A stretch of 64,000 nt of DNA from NCBI GenBank assembly GCA_902776195.1, contig CACYPF010000017.1, forward strand, positions 1-64,000. Direction: 5' to 3'. The stretch is from an uncultured Prevotellaceae bacterium (GTDB lineage: Bacteria > Bacteroidota > Bacteroidia > Bacteroidales > Bacteroidaceae). Made by a program: the position numbers and the translations under genes. Every line of letters begins with the position of its first letter. Positions within the stretch are counted from its first letter, which is position 1. Under the pieces are notes generated by a model. The model did no database searches. It saw only the letters and a list, made by a program, of their open reading frames with translations, and was not told the DNA's origin. Positions 17,590 through 27,315 of this stretch are shown here, in pieces.

Positions 17590-18482
17590 GAGTCAATATA
17601 GGTTGTTTGTCACTGAAGAATCCTGTGATGACAGCTTCAGGAACCTTCGGGTATGGTTTGGAGTTCGCTGATTTTATCCCCCTTGACGGATTAGGAGGCA
17701 TTATTGTCAAAGGTACGACGCTGAAACCCCGTGAGGGCAATGACTACCCCCGTATGGCAGAGACGCCGCAAGGCATGCTCAACTGTGTTGGACTACAGAA
17801 CAAGGGGGTGGATTATTTCTGTGAGCATATCTATCCGCAGATCAAGGAAATCGATACCAATATGATCGTTAATGTCAGTGGCTCGTCTCCAGAGGACTAT
17901 GCCGAGTGTGCCGCCCGTATTGATGCTTTGGACCGTATCCCAGCCATCGAGTTGAATATCTCCTGTCCCAATGTGAAAGATGGAGGAATGGCGTTTGGTG
18001 TTACCTGCGTTGGAGCTGAGAGTGTGGTGAAGGCGGTGCGTGGGCGTTACCACAAGACACTGATAGTGAAACTCTCGCCCAATGTCACCAACATTGCTGA
18101 GATTGCCAAAGCCTGTGAGGCGCAGGGAGCCGACAGTGTCTCTCTGATTAATACGCTGATGGGAATGGCGATAGATATTGAGAAGCGTCGTACGTTACTC
18201 AGTATCAACACAGGTGGACTCAGTGGTCCTGCAGTGAAGCCTGTAGCCCTCCGTATGGTATGGCAGGTGGCAAAGGCCGTGAAGATTCCTGTAGTAGGTT
18301 TAGGAGGTATTATGAATGCCCGTGATGCCATTGAGTTTCTGATGGCAGGTGCTACGGCGATAGAGATTGGTACGGCTAATTTCATTGATCCCGCAGTGAC
18401 TATCAAGGTACGTGACGGTATTGACGAATGGCTCGACCAGCATGGATGCCACTCAGTATCGGAGATTATCGGATGTATATAA
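17577..18482 (+). CDS. pyrD: Dihydroorotate dehydrogenase, NAD-dependent catalytic subunit
   Basis: Class 1B dihydroorotate dehydrogenase, oxidising dihydroorotate to orotate with FMN. 301 residues: [18 protein letters not shown] at the start, IVKGTT, the catalytic Cys in [32 protein letters not shown], and the phosphate-binding [26 protein letters not shown] spread over two segments. Translationally coupled to pyrK by the overlapping start. Confidence 0.95.
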   Translation: MADLRVNIGCLSLKNPVMTASGTFGYGLEFADFIPLDGLGGIIVKGTTLKPREGNDYPRMAETPQGMLNCVGLQNKGVDYFCEHIYPQIKEIDTNMIVNVSGSSPEDYAECAARIDALDRIPAIELNISCPNVKDGGMAFGVTCVGAESVVKAVRGRYHKTLIVKLSPNVTNIAEIAKACEAQGADSVSLINTLMGMAIDIEKRRTLLSINTGGLSGPAVKPVALRMVWQVAKAVKIPVVGLGGIMNARDAIEFLMAGATAIEIGTANFIDPAVTIKVRDGIDEWLDQHGCHSVSEIIGCI

Positions 18483-18486
18483 AATT

Positions 18487-18514
18487 TGAGAGCAGCCAAA
18501 TGACTGCTCTCAAC
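18487..18514 (+). terminator. Strong hairpin after pyrD, no downstream T run
   Basis: Perfect 10-bp stem TTGAGAGCAG / CTGCTCTCAA with an 8-nt loop, 5 nt after the pyrD stop. The flanking AT-rich side is on the left, so it could end minus-strand transcription better than plus-strand; it may also protect the pyrD mRNA end. Confidence 0.5.
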
Positions 18515-18652
18515 CAACACAAAAACTAAACTAGACTTAACTAAAGCATATTGGAGATTTTCACAAACCCGTCAATAGCAATGCAAAGTTAGTATAAAAT
18601 ATTTAAACGACCAAAGCTTTTTCGATTTTTTTTGTATTTTAATGCGAAAAAC

Positions 18653-19726
18653 CTATAACTTCGTCGATTTATTAAGCAAATAGTAGTCTAAAATGGTCAT
18701 AGCAGCCATCGCTTCCACCACAGGAACTGCACGTGGGAGTACACATGGGTCATGACGTCCCTTTGCTGTCAGTTTGGTGGCATTACCATAGATGTCTATT
18801 GTGTCTTGTTCACGGAGTAGGGTGGCTACAGGTTTGAAAGCCACACGGAAATAGATGTTCTGTCCGTTACTGATTCCTCCTTGGATACCGCCACTGTGGT
18901 TTGTCAGCGTCTCGACTTTTCCGTTGATATTCACAAAGACATCATTTTGCTCCGAGCCACGGGTCGTTACCCCGTCAAATCCCTCTCCGTACTCAAAACC
19001 TTTCACGGCATTGATTCCGAGCATTGCTGATCCCAGAGCAGCATGTAGTTTACCAAATTCCGGTTCTCCCAGTCCGGGAGGGCATCCTTTCACCACACAA
19101 GTTATGACACCTCCTATGGTATCGCCCTCAGCCCTTAGTTGAGAGATGAGTTGTATCATTTCCTCCGCTTTTATAGGGTCTGGACATCGTACGATATTCG
19201 TCTCTGTCAGCGACAAATCGTATTTCTGATAGTCTCTGTCCAGTTGGATGTGTCCTACCTGCGATGTATATGCCTGAACACTGATGTTTAGTTGCCGCAG
19301 TGCCAGTTTTGCCAATGCGCCGGCAACTACACGGCTGATGGTGATACGTGCCGATGACCTGCCTCCGCCGCGATGGTCTCTGTTACCATATTTGGTCGCG
19401 TATGTATAGTCGGCATGCGAAGGGCGATATAGTTGGCGCATATTCTCGTAGTCCTGCGAGTGTTGGTTGGTGTTGCGTACGATAAAACCAATGGGGCATC
19501 CTGTGCTTCGTCCCTCAAAGACGCCGCTGAGCAGTTCCACCACATCCCCTTCCTGACGACTGGTCGTGATGCTGCTTTGTCCCGGACGGCGACGGTTCAG
19601 TTCACTCTGGATGAAGTCCACGTCGATGGCAATACCTGCCGGCATGCCGTCAACAACACCGCCAATCGCCTCTCCATGACTCTCGCCGAATGTTGTCAGC
19701 GTGAATATGTTGCCAAAAGTATTCAT
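18653..19726 (-). CDS. aroC: Chorismate synthase
   Basis: FMN-dependent 1,4-elimination of EPSP to chorismate, the last step of the shikimate pathway. 357 residues with the three family signatures: [18 protein letters not shown] at residue 14, the [15 protein letters not shown] active-site block near 125, and the C-terminal KPVATL...[18 protein letters not shown]. The start follows the SlyD-like gene stop by 9 nt, so the two are probably one transcript. The product feeds the Phe/Tyr operon at 34-38 kb. Confidence 0.96.
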   Translation of the reverse strand: MNTFGNIFTLTTFGESHGEAIGGVVDGMPAGIAIDVDFIQSELNRRRPGQSSITTSRQEGDVVELLSGVFEGRSTGCPIGFIVRNTNQHSQDYENMRQLYRPSHADYTYATKYGNRDHRGGGRSSARITISRVVAGALAKLALRQLNISVQAYTSQVGHIQLDRDYQKYDLSLTETNIVRCPDPIKAEEMIQLISQLRAEGDTIGGVITCVVKGCPPGLGEPEFGKLHAALGSAMLGINAVKGFEYGEGFDGVTTRGSEQNDVFVNINGKVETLTNHSGGIQGGISNGQNIYFRVAFKPVATLLREQDTIDIYGNATKLTAKGRHDPCVLPRAVPVVEAMAAMTILDYYLLNKSTKL

Positions 19727-19735
19727 ATTGTTGTT

Positions 19736-20311
19736 TTAGTTACATCCTCCACAGCTGCTGCAGTTGCAGTCACCCTCACAGCCGTCCTTATGACAGCCGC
19801 CGCATCCGCCGCACCCTCCGCTCATACGGGTAATCATACTACGGACCTCGTCTTCGGTGGCATCTCGGTTCTCCAGAACCTCACCCACGAAATGTAAGGT
19901 TTCTCCAGCCAGTGGGTGGTTCAGGTCCACCTTCACTTTCTCATCACTAATTTCCAGGATCTTACCGTAAAAGCGGTTGCCGTCCTCGTTTTGTAAGGGC
20001 ACTACAGCATCCACAAAGATATGCTCGTTATCAAACTTACCGTTGATGGTAAATATGGAGCGGTCCAGTTCCACCACATGCTCCAGCACGTACTCACCGT
20101 AAGCCTCCTCCTTTTCCAGTGAGAAGTCGAAGTTCTCACCCTGAGGAACGTCAATCAGTTTTTTCTCAAAGGCATCCAGTGCGATGCCGAAACCTGAGAG
20201 GAAATAGAAAGGTTGTTCTTTCGTAGCCTCTTCGACCATCTCCTTGCCATTGTCTCCGTCAATGAACAGGCGGTAACTTACGGCAATGTATTTATGGGTC
20301 ATTTCACTCAT
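19736..20311 (-). CDS. SlyD-like FKBP peptidyl-prolyl isomerase with Cys-rich tail
   Basis: 191 residues. FKBP core with the SlyD arrangement: ISVSYRL-type first strand, LSGFGIALDAFEKKL, insert-in-flap domain, then VDLNHPLAGETLHFVGEV, the SlyD hallmark. The C-terminus from ~165 is a Gly/Cys metal-binding tail with nine Cys and one His (GGCGGCGGCHKDGCEGD and following). SlyD tails bind nickel and other metals in known members. The start at 20311 is chosen because an upstream extension would cross the promoter box at 20339. Confidence 0.9.
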   Translation of the reverse strand: MSEMTHKYIAVSYRLFIDGDNGKEMVEEATKEQPFYFLSGFGIALDAFEKKLIDVPQGENFDFSLEKEEAYGEYVLEHVVELDRSIFTINGKFDNEHIFVDAVVPLQNEDGNRFYGKILEISDEKVKVDLNHPLAGETLHFVGEVLENRDATEDEVRSMITRMSGGCGGCGGCHKDGCEGDCNCSSCGGCN

Positions 20312-20338
20312 AGTCTGCTTTAGTTTTAAATTTGGCTG

Positions 20339-20346
20339 CGAAGTTA
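20339..20346 (-). promoter_or_regulatory. -7-like box of slyD-like gene
   Basis: TAACTTCG on the minus strand (one mismatch to TAnnTTTG), 27 nt from the start codon. Confidence 0.5.
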
Positions 20347-20475
20347 CGAATTTATTTTGAAATAGGCAAAAAACGACACCGTTTAATGCTGAAATGATAA
20401 AAAAATGATAAAAGTGTGATTCTTTGACCGAGGTCAAGAATTCGGGCTGTTTCCGCACACAATACCATGGAAAGC

Positions 20476-20506
20476 TTGGAGCGTATCAAAAAATGCCGTA
20501 CCTTTG
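20476..20506 (+). promoter_or_regulatory. Promoter of small secreted-protein gene
   Basis: TTG at 20476-20478, 20-nt spacer, TACCTTTG at 20499-20506; it produces an unusually long (about 115 nt) leader. Confidence 0.65.
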
Positions 20507-20522
20507 CATCGTCAAAAACAAA

Positions 20523-20603
20523 AAGCGCATAAGTCCGAAAGGGTTGCGCGAGTTAGGATAACATTATTAATAAGTAAGGACGGAATTAACACAACCGTCC
20601 TGA
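20523..20603 (+). other. Structured 5' leader of 20628 gene
   Basis: Two hairpins are visible: GCGC...GCGC enclosing a stem capped by a GAAA tetraloop (about 20523-20552), and AGGACGG / CCGTCCT with an 11-nt loop (about 20579-20603). There is no T run. Function unknown; possibly mRNA stability. Confidence 0.4.
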
Positions 20604-20627
20604 GTAAAGAAAAGAAAGGGTAACAAA

Positions 20628-20987
20628 ATGAAAAGATTGTTTTTAACTGTTGTAGCTATGATGAGCCTGACGCTCACATTCGCTGAGAACGAGAACATGA
20701 ACAGTGTCAACAATGCAGAGGCCTATAATCTGAGTGTCAACATGAATGCTTTGAGCAAGGCTCTGAATCTTGCCAACGACCAGAGAGAGGCTGTTTCTGA
20801 GATCCACAAGACCTTCTGCTCAGAGTTGATGTTCGCCACACAGTATGGCAAAGACGAGCGTGATGCCCGTGTTGATGCTGCCATCCGCAAGGATCTGGGC
20901 TACATGAACTACATTCTGAACAAGGATCAGTACAAGAAGTATGTGATGCTGCTCAATGTGACGATGGTAAACCGTGGTCTGAAATAA
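20628..20987 (+). CDS. Small secreted helical protein, unknown function
   Basis: 119 residues: signal peptide MKRLFLTVVAMMSLTLTFA, then a mostly helical mature part with Asn-rich start (AEAYNLSVNMNALSKALNLANDQ) and an end reminiscent of small periplasmic helical proteins (ILNKDQYKKYVMLLNVTMVNRGLK). The LxxDQxxAVxEIxxTF pattern loosely recalls Spy/CpxP-like helices but I cannot assign it. It stands alone between a long structured leader and a strong terminator, which suggests abundant expression. Confidence 0.8.
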   Translation: MKRLFLTVVAMMSLTLTFAENENMNSVNNAEAYNLSVNMNALSKALNLANDQREAVSEIHKTFCSELMFATQYGKDERDARVDAAIRKDLGYMNYILNKDQYKKYVMLLNVTMVNRGLK

Positions 20988-21011
20988 GAGAGGAAGTTAG
21001 CGTTTAATAAT

Positions 21012-21046
21012 CAAAAGCCGCAGGTATTCATTGACTTGCGGCTTTT
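21012..21046 (+). terminator. Bidirectional terminator
   Basis: AAAGCCGCA / TGCGGCTTT stem followed by a T run; it separates the convergent 20628 gene and the GltD-like gene. Confidence 0.85.
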
Positions 21047-21052
21047 TTGTAT

Positions 21053-22426
21053 TTACATATTAATCATCTTCATCAGTTTGACGGCATCCACGTATTGCGC
21101 GATACCCAGAGCCACTTTCTTGGCATCCTGCATGGCATGGACAACGGTAGCCTGACGACCAACAACGTCTCCTCCGGCAAAGACTCCCTTGCGGGTGGTC
21201 ATGCCAAAAGGCACCTCACGGGTGATAAGGAATTTCTTGTCATCGTTCTCCAGTCCTGATGTGGTGCGCACTATTTTCGTGGCTGGTGTGGCACCGATGG
21301 CGAAGATGATGTTATTGGCTGGCAATGTTTGGCGGACAGGCTCTTTGTCGGGTTCCGCAGTCTCCAGTACAATCTCTGTGATGTCGAGGTTGTCGTCCAC
21401 GTGAATCTCCGTGATGCTGCTCCACCAGTTGAAGTTGACACCCTCTTTCACTGCATCGTCATATTCCGCATGCAGTGCCGACATGGTGTCAATACCTTTG
21501 TGGTAGACAATCTCCACCTGTGAGGCTCCGATGCGCAATGCAGTACGGGAAGCATCCATTGCCGTGTTGCCACAGCCGATGACAAATACGTGTGCCCCCT
21601 CGTCAACAGGCAGTTCGTTACGTTGCATGAAACCCTCGGAGATCAACTCCACACGACGCAGGAAATGCGTGGCAAGACGGATGCGCTTCAAGTCCTTGCA
21701 TGTCGTGGCATTCTCCCCCTCAGAGATACAACGCCCGTGTTGCCAGATAGGAATCTCCAGCGACTTCGGCTTACTCAGTCCTGTACCAATGAAGATAGCG
21801 TCGAAACCCTGTTCGAAGAGACTGTCGATCGTGATCTCGACACCGACATGCGTGTTGCGATGAATCACCACCCCCATCTTCTCGATATATCGTATCTCAC
21901 GAGCCACCACCTCCTTAGGCAGTCGGTATTCCGGGATACCGTAGCGGAGTACACCACCACACTGTGCCTCCATCTCGAAGATCTCGACGGCAAAGCCCTC
22001 ACGAGCCAGGTCTCCAGCCACCGTAATACCGGAAGGTCCTGCACCGATGACCGCCACCTTGCCACGCCTCTTCTCCGCAATGTCCTCATGCGTCAGCTCG
22101 TTGTCAGAGTCGAAGTCAGCAATGAAACGTTCCAGTTTCCCGATATTCACCGGTTGTCCCTTCTTGCCCAGCACGCAACTTCCCTCACACTGTTTCTCAT
22201 GGGCACAGACCCGTCCGCAAACGGCAGGGAGGTTGCTCTTGGTACGTATGATGCTGATGGCATTCCCCAGATTACCCTTCTTCAACTCATGAATCCAGTC
22301 TGGGATATCATTGCTGATAGGGCATCCCTTCTTACATTGTGGCACCTTGCAGTGCATACAGCGCTGCGCCTCCTTGATGGCTTCCGCCATCGTATAGCTC
22401 TCGTTAATCTCTTCTTTGAATCTCAT
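21053..22426 (-). CDS. NADPH-dependent glutamate synthase small-subunit-like flavoprotein
   Basis: GltD/NfnL-type FAD-NAD(P)H oxidoreductase, 457 residues. The N-terminal adaptor has the Cys clusters CMHCKVPQCKKGCP and CGRVCAHEKQCEGSC for two [4Fe-4S] centres. The FAD site is VAVIGAGPSGITVAGDLA (about 125-143), the NADPH site VFVIGCGNTAMDASRTALRIG (about 281), and the end AGGDVVGRQATVVHAMQDAK. It matches the monomeric form annotated gltA in many anaerobes. No large subunit is adjacent, so it may act with another partner; whether it makes glutamate or transfers electrons is not settled by sequence. Confidence 0.88.
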   Translation of the reverse strand: MRFKEEINESYTMAEAIKEAQRCMHCKVPQCKKGCPISNDIPDWIHELKKGNLGNAISIIRTKSNLPAVCGRVCAHEKQCEGSCVLGKKGQPVNIGKLERFIADFDSDNELTHEDIAEKRRGKVAVIGAGPSGITVAGDLAREGFAVEIFEMEAQCGGVLRYGIPEYRLPKEVVAREIRYIEKMGVVIHRNTHVGVEITIDSLFEQGFDAIFIGTGLSKPKSLEIPIWQHGRCISEGENATTCKDLKRIRLATHFLRRVELISEGFMQRNELPVDEGAHVFVIGCGNTAMDASRTALRIGASQVEIVYHKGIDTMSALHAEYDDAVKEGVNFNWWSSITEIHVDDNLDITEIVLETAEPDKEPVRQTLPANNIIFAIGATPATKIVRTTSGLENDDKKFLITREVPFGMTTRKGVFAGGDVVGRQATVVHAMQDAKKVALGIAQYVDAVKLMKMINM

Positions 22427-22449
22427 GTTTTAAGCAGTTGTTTCGTCTG

Positions 22450-22481
22450 CAAAGTTACGAAAAATCGAGAGAAAAGCCAAA
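22450..22481 (-). promoter_or_regulatory. GltD-like gene promoter
   Basis: Minus strand: TTTG (22481-22478), 20-nt spacer, TAACTTTG (22457-22450), 23 nt before the start. Confidence 0.8.
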
Positions 22482-22570
22482 AATATTTGAGCGTTTGTTT
22501 TCAGACAAAGGATGCCAGTCACCGTAATCTCCATGATGCCGAGCGGGGCGTCAGGACTGCCGATCATTGC

Positions 22571-24202
22571 TTAAGCTTTATAGACTTCTTCGCCGTCTAC
22601 GATAGTGGCGACGAGATTTGCCTGTACTATTTTCTCTGCATCATCGTGCAGGAAGTCGCAGTCGTACACCGTCATATTGGCAAGCTTGCCAAACTCGATG
22701 GAGCCTATTCGGTGTTCCTGATGGAACTGACGCGCCACGTTGATGGTAATGGCTTGCAGCGACTGCTTGCGGGTGATTGCCTCCTTAATGTTGCGCTGGG
22801 TGTCTCCGTCCATGAGAATCTTGGGTAGCGCGCGCTTCTCTGCCATGTAAATGCTGAGTTTGACATCCAACAATGGTGATACAGGATAGTCGGAATGGAA
22901 TACCACATTGGTGCCCGCATCGAAGAAAGACTTGATAGGGTATGCCCGATCAGCCCATTCCTTGCCGGCGTAGGCAACCTCCATTTCATAACCGCCGGGC
23001 ATTTTTGCTGTCCAAAGCGGTGGAACAGCTGCTATAGAACGAGTTGCTGCCATACGGCGGATGTCCTCGTCAGTCACGTATTGCAGATGCGCTAGGATAT
23101 TGCGCTGGTCCATGTCACCGGTAATCTTTTCCGCATCCTCGATGCAATCGAGCATGAAGTGTGTGGCACCGTTACCTACCGAATGGGCATGGACGGAGAG
23201 TCCCTCCTTGTCGGCAGCCACGATCAGCTCTACCATCTTGTCGTGGTTGTTGAAGCGCTCCACACCGTGATAGCCAGGCTGGTCTTTGTAGTCATCGAGC
23301 AGCCAGCCGGTGTGAGCCTCCACCACACCGTCGAGGAGCACCTTGGCACCGATGATATTGTAATACTCGTTGGCATATTTTGCACGGATGGCGGCAACGT
23401 TGGCTATCTCTCCCTTTGGGTCGTTGGGATTGTCAGGAATAATCACATTGGCATAGGTGCGCAGTTTCAGTTTGCCCTCCTCTTCCAGCTGATAGTAGGC
23501 CTCAGCTTCGGGGAAGCGGAGATCGTCGCCGGCAAAGGCTGTGGCTGTCAGACCGTTAGCGAAAGCGAAGTCCTGCCAGGCAAGGATATAGGTCTTTGCC
23601 TCCTCAACAGTTACAGGAACGTCATGCATGACTTTGAAAGCGGGACCCTCGCAGATGAAACCAGTCGGCTCACCGTTCTCATCAACATACACCAGGTCAT
23701 AGCCCTGTTTCTTAGCGTACTCTGCATTGATGCCTGCCCATTCCAGTGCCTTTGTGTTAAGCAGACAGGAGTGTGCATCTCCGGTGTTCATAATCAACGG
23801 TTTATCTGGGCAGATCTCGTCCAGATAAGTCTTGGTGATGGGCTCCTCGTTTTTGATCCATCCAGAAGCCATATAAATCTTGCGCTGCGGGTTCTTCGCA
23901 ATGAAGTCCTTGATGATTTCGCGATATTTGGGATAGTTGGTGGTTAAGCCGGCTTGAGCGAGGTTCGCCTGACCTACGGCACGGTAACCGGCAAAACAAC
24001 CGTGGGCATGCCCCTCAATGAAGCCTGGGTAGATGAAACTGTCTCCATAGTCCAGTACCTTGGCATCACCACTGGCAAGTTTTCTCGCCTCTTCCTCACT
24101 GCCGATATAGGAAAAAACACCGTTCTTTACTATTGCAGCCTTGGCAAAAGGCCTTTTGTCGTCCATCGTGATGATGTTGCCGAGAAAAAGTTTCTGTTTC
24201 AT
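22571..24202 (-). CDS. YtcJ-like metal-dependent amidohydrolase
   Basis: Amidohydrolase_3 family, 543 residues. N-terminal beta-sandwich (LFLGNIITMD), metal-binding HAH in YPGFIEGHAHGC (about 65), later metal ligands in SVHAHSVGNGA (about 335) and FHSDYPVSP (about 440), and the C-terminal GSIEFGKLANMTVYD. No signal peptide, so cytosolic. The start follows the carboxylesterase stop by 19 nt and no promoter box lies between, so the two enzymes are probably co-expressed. The substrate is unknown; members hydrolyse cyclic amides or formamides. Confidence 0.88.
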   Translation of the reverse strand: MKQKLFLGNIITMDDKRPFAKAAIVKNGVFSYIGSEEEARKLASGDAKVLDYGDSFIYPGFIEGHAHGCFAGYRAVGQANLAQAGLTTNYPKYREIIKDFIAKNPQRKIYMASGWIKNEEPITKTYLDEICPDKPLIMNTGDAHSCLLNTKALEWAGINAEYAKKQGYDLVYVDENGEPTGFICEGPAFKVMHDVPVTVEEAKTYILAWQDFAFANGLTATAFAGDDLRFPEAEAYYQLEEEGKLKLRTYANVIIPDNPNDPKGEIANVAAIRAKYANEYYNIIGAKVLLDGVVEAHTGWLLDDYKDQPGYHGVERFNNHDKMVELIVAADKEGLSVHAHSVGNGATHFMLDCIEDAEKITGDMDQRNILAHLQYVTDEDIRRMAATRSIAAVPPLWTAKMPGGYEMEVAYAGKEWADRAYPIKSFFDAGTNVVFHSDYPVSPLLDVKLSIYMAEKRALPKILMDGDTQRNIKEAITRKQSLQAITINVARQFHQEHRIGSIEFGKLANMTVYDCDFLHDDAEKIVQANLVATIVDGEEVYKA

Positions 24203-24221
24203 TAGATTTGTCTTTATTAGT

Positions 24222-25901
24222 TTAGAAAATATAATACTTTGTCAACGGATAAGTTCTCTTCCAGTCCACAATACCATAATCTCCTTCAAAACCCTGATGG
24301 ATATTGAATTCATCGAACACCATGATAGGCTTAGTATCGGAGTTGTACAGATCCCACTTAATTGCCTTCCCTGTGGGGGATTCTTCTGCTGTCAGTGAGG
24401 GATCACCCTTCTTGGCAAAATTCACCCACATGCGCTGCAATGTATGATTGAATATGTCATTATAGGCTCTTCCGGTAAAGAATGTGTCCTGCGGATTGTT
24501 GAATACAACAGGGAGCTCGGCAGCATGTCCGGAAAGGAAATAAGGAATGGAGGTCTCAACCCTGAAATAATAATGGTAAGTGCGGCCTCCTGCGGCAGTA
24601 TGGTTCTCGGACAAGCGGAATACTGGAGCGATGAAAAAGACCTGATCTCCGAACTTGAATGTCTTATGGAACTTGTTGCCTAATGTGTTGTCCATAAAAG
24701 CTTTTGCCTTTTCCACATCTTCAGGTAGCATGGTCTTGAATTTGTACTCTCTGCGCATGCCGAAGTATTCGGTGAATCCGTCAGGAGTCATAAAGTAGGC
24801 GAACTGCCCCATTTCGTCTTTGTTGCAGCCCTCAAGGATGTCAATCTCCTTGGCTTCTCCTTTGAGATACGCATCAAAGGGATCCAGAGGAAGAAGATAC
24901 CCATCCCGTTCAGGCCAGTCTCTGAGTGCGAGGATTGTTCCAGCTGTATTGGCAATTGTGTCAGCGGGACAGGCTAAGAGGTCAGCTACCGTCTTTGCTC
25001 CAAGTGCTTCCATTAGCTCGTTGGTGGCTGCGATGGCTTCTTCTGTAGAACTGGTGAAAATGGGTGATCCACTCTGTGCGATGACCCGTCGGAAAAAGCC
25101 CCTTGCCTCTGGTATGAGCGGAAGCAGTGTAACACTGGCTCCTCCGGCAGATTCACCAAAGATAGTCACATTATCAGGATCTCCGCCAAAAGCGGCAATG
25201 TTCTCATGAACCCACTTAAGTGCCATCATCTGGTCGAGGAGTCCAAGATTCTGGGCATCAGGGTAATCCTTGCCGTCAGGCAGATGCGACAGGTGGATAA
25301 ATCCCAATCCTCCCAGGCGATAAGCCACGGATACCAGGATGACCTCTCCGTTATCTTTCACAAAATTGAAACCATCGTATAGGGGATTGACCGTACTACC
25401 CTGAGTAAATCCTCCTCCATGAATCCAGACCATGACAGGTTTCTTGGCAGAGACATCAGCTGTATTCTTCCAGATATTCAGGTACAGGCAGTCCTCTCCA
25501 AGCACTGCAAGGGCTCCCCTGTCATCGTTTGTTTCCGGCTGGAGACTGCCCTTGGCAAAATGGTATGCTTCGTAGATGCCCCCATCCTTTCCGAACGGAA
25601 CAGGCTTTTTGAATCTGTTTTTGCCGACTGGTTGTTTGCCGACAAATGGGATGCCCTTGTATGCAACGACATCCTCTGTCTTCTTGCCAACAAAGGTACC
25701 ATTGATGCATTTGATGGCTAGCTTCTTGTCATAATTGCCGTCCGTAATCCTTTTATTCTCTCCGTATCGGGCTTTTATCATTTCTTTATCACTCACAGCA
25801 TTCGTGGAAACCATATTGCCAGTATCCAAGATGCATGTAGCATGCAATGATATAAAGCTGCTAATAAGGATGGCAGGTAACATCCACTGTTTCTTATTCA
25901 T
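24222..25901 (-). CDS. Secreted type-B carboxylesterase
   Basis: Alpha/beta-hydrolase of the carboxylesterase B family, 559 residues, with an N-terminal signal peptide ending about residue 22 (LHATC could also be read as a lipobox-like Cys). The family block EDCLYLNIW is followed by the oxyanion segment VWIHGGGFTQGS, the nucleophile Ser in FGESAGGAS (about 253), and the acidic/His region near GHAAELPVVFNNP. It heads a probable two-gene operon with the amidohydrolase; the AraC-type regulator just upstream is a candidate controller (inference). Confidence 0.9.
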   Translation of the reverse strand: MNKKQWMLPAILISSFISLHATCILDTGNMVSTNAVSDKEMIKARYGENKRITDGNYDKKLAIKCINGTFVGKKTEDVVAYKGIPFVGKQPVGKNRFKKPVPFGKDGGIYEAYHFAKGSLQPETNDDRGALAVLGEDCLYLNIWKNTADVSAKKPVMVWIHGGGFTQGSTVNPLYDGFNFVKDNGEVILVSVAYRLGGLGFIHLSHLPDGKDYPDAQNLGLLDQMMALKWVHENIAAFGGDPDNVTIFGESAGGASVTLLPLIPEARGFFRRVIAQSGSPIFTSSTEEAIAATNELMEALGAKTVADLLACPADTIANTAGTILALRDWPERDGYLLPLDPFDAYLKGEAKEIDILEGCNKDEMGQFAYFMTPDGFTEYFGMRREYKFKTMLPEDVEKAKAFMDNTLGNKFHKTFKFGDQVFFIAPVFRLSENHTAAGGRTYHYYFRVETSIPYFLSGHAAELPVVFNNPQDTFFTGRAYNDIFNHTLQRMWVNFAKKGDPSLTAEESPTGKAIKWDLYNSDTKPIMVFDEFNIHQGFEGDYGIVDWKRTYPLTKYYIF

Positions 25902-25946
25902 AATATCAAATATAATAGGGGTTCAACAACTCAGCATATCAGTTTA

Positions 25947-25954
25947 CAAAGTTA
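25947..25954 (-). promoter_or_regulatory. Carboxylesterase operon -7 box
   Basis: TAACTTTG on the minus strand, 45 nt before the start at 25901. Confidence 0.6.
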
Positions 25955-26042
25955 GTAAAATCCTCTCAAATAAAATCATGGTTCATGCCGTAAGTTTGTG
26001 ATTCTTGCAGATTATACTATTGTTTTTGCAGATTTTTCCATT

Positions 26043-27173
26043 TTAGGACGCATCCAGTCTCTGCTGGGTCTTGTCCTCCGAGCCATTCTTTATCCAGCCT
26101 GTCACTGTCAGTCCCATCAGGTGTTTGAAGGCATTGCTGAAAGTACGGTAATTATGAAAACCACTCTCCATAGCCAACTGCTGAGCAGTGAAGGATTGCC
26201 GAAAAGCAACGCTCTTGCGGTAGAGATTCATGAAATGCTGGATGCGCAGCCCGTTGATATAAGCGTTGTAAGTAGTACCCTGACGTGAGAAATGCTGGCT
26301 AAGATAATAGCGATTGGTGCCAATAGCTTTTGCCAGTTGGAGCAGGGTCAGGTCATGCTGTAAGTAGAGCTGGGTGTCTATGCAATGTCGTTGTAATAAT
26401 GGTCCGATCTTGTCTGTGGCGGTTGGAGAAAAGTCGTTTTTCATCGTCTCTCCATCGTCAGTTTCCTCCATCGTCAGGGGCAAAGACCGGGTGATGCCGA
26501 GGTCGCTTAACGTCTCCACCCGCCACAGGAGATAGCAGACAAGTATCATGTTGTTTAATTGCATGATATATTTGATGGAGTGATAGTAGGGTTCTAAGGT
26601 GTAAATGCCGAAAAATAACAGGATAACTGCCAATATCACAAAACTCTGCCATACCTCCTTGTGCTCGAGATCGGCATAGTTGTTGCGCAGCCAGAGGCTG
26701 TATTGTCGCACCTCGCGTACCATATAAATTAGTAAGCCGATACCTAACAGCAGGTAATAGGCGTATAATACAGGCAGCAGGGTAATGCTACAAGTAGCAG
26801 CGCACAGCATCGTGACGGCAGCGAGTGGTGCTACCGCAACGAAGACAGGCCATAGAGGTCGCTTATGGTCTTGTAGCATATTCAGCAACACGATGATTCC
26901 TAAAGGGACCAGCGTCATGAAGTCGAGCGTAGCACCAACAAGGTTGGTCAGCAGAATATCCTCTGTTGTGGTAAGATAGAATTCTGGCATATACCATACG
27001 TGGCTCAAAGCCATGCTTGCTAAGAAAGCGGCAGTCCACCGGCGCAAGGGTAGTGGCGAATTGACATCGGGGGCTATAGCGTTGCTTTTGCGGAACAGCA
27101 GATAGCAGCATGCTGTCAAAGATAGCATAGCCGATGCTCCGTATAATATCAAATAGAGTATATCTTCCTGCAT
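26043..27173 (-). CDS. Membrane-bound AraC-family regulator
   Basis: 376 residues. The first ~230 contain about six or seven hydrophobic helices (ILYLILYGASAMLSLTACCYLLF, then five more), followed by a cytosolic linker and an AraC DNA-binding domain (about 262-360): LLQLAKAIGTNRYYLSQHFSR for the first HTH and AMESGFHNYRTFSNAFKHLMG for the second. This architecture implies direct membrane-to-DNA signalling without a kinase. It lies 141 nt upstream of the carboxylesterase-amidohydrolase pair on the same strand. Ligand unknown. Confidence 0.85.
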   Translation of the reverse strand: MQEDILYLILYGASAMLSLTACCYLLFRKSNAIAPDVNSPLPLRRWTAAFLASMALSHVWYMPEFYLTTTEDILLTNLVGATLDFMTLVPLGIIVLLNMLQDHKRPLWPVFVAVAPLAAVTMLCAATCSITLLPVLYAYYLLLGIGLLIYMVREVRQYSLWLRNNYADLEHKEVWQSFVILAVILLFFGIYTLEPYYHSIKYIMQLNNMILVCYLLWRVETLSDLGITRSLPLTMEETDDGETMKNDFSPTATDKIGPLLQRHCIDTQLYLQHDLTLLQLAKAIGTNRYYLSQHFSRQGTTYNAYINGLRIQHFMNLYRKSVAFRQSFTAQQLAMESGFHNYRTFSNAFKHLMGLTVTGWIKNGSEDKTQQRLDAS

Positions 27174-27235
27174 CTGTTGTTCGCGTGAAAGTTTAGGATT
27201 CTAGCCATTCAAGCGTCTTTATGACGATTTCACTG

Positions 27236-27243
27236 CAAAAGTA
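27236..27243 (-). promoter_or_regulatory. AraC-family gene -7 box
   Basis: TACTTTTG on the minus strand, 62 nt before the start. Confidence 0.5.
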
Positions 27244-27315
27244 TAAAAAACATATGACTTATTGGCATTTTCTCTACACCTTTTTGTATTTATAAAAATC
27301 GGCGGGAGGTTCTTG

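Noticed and set aside
21590-22828. 412-codon plus-strand frame spanning the GltD-like gene and part of the amidohydrolase gene
   Set aside because: It crosses two well-supported minus-strand genes and their promoter; antisense shadow.
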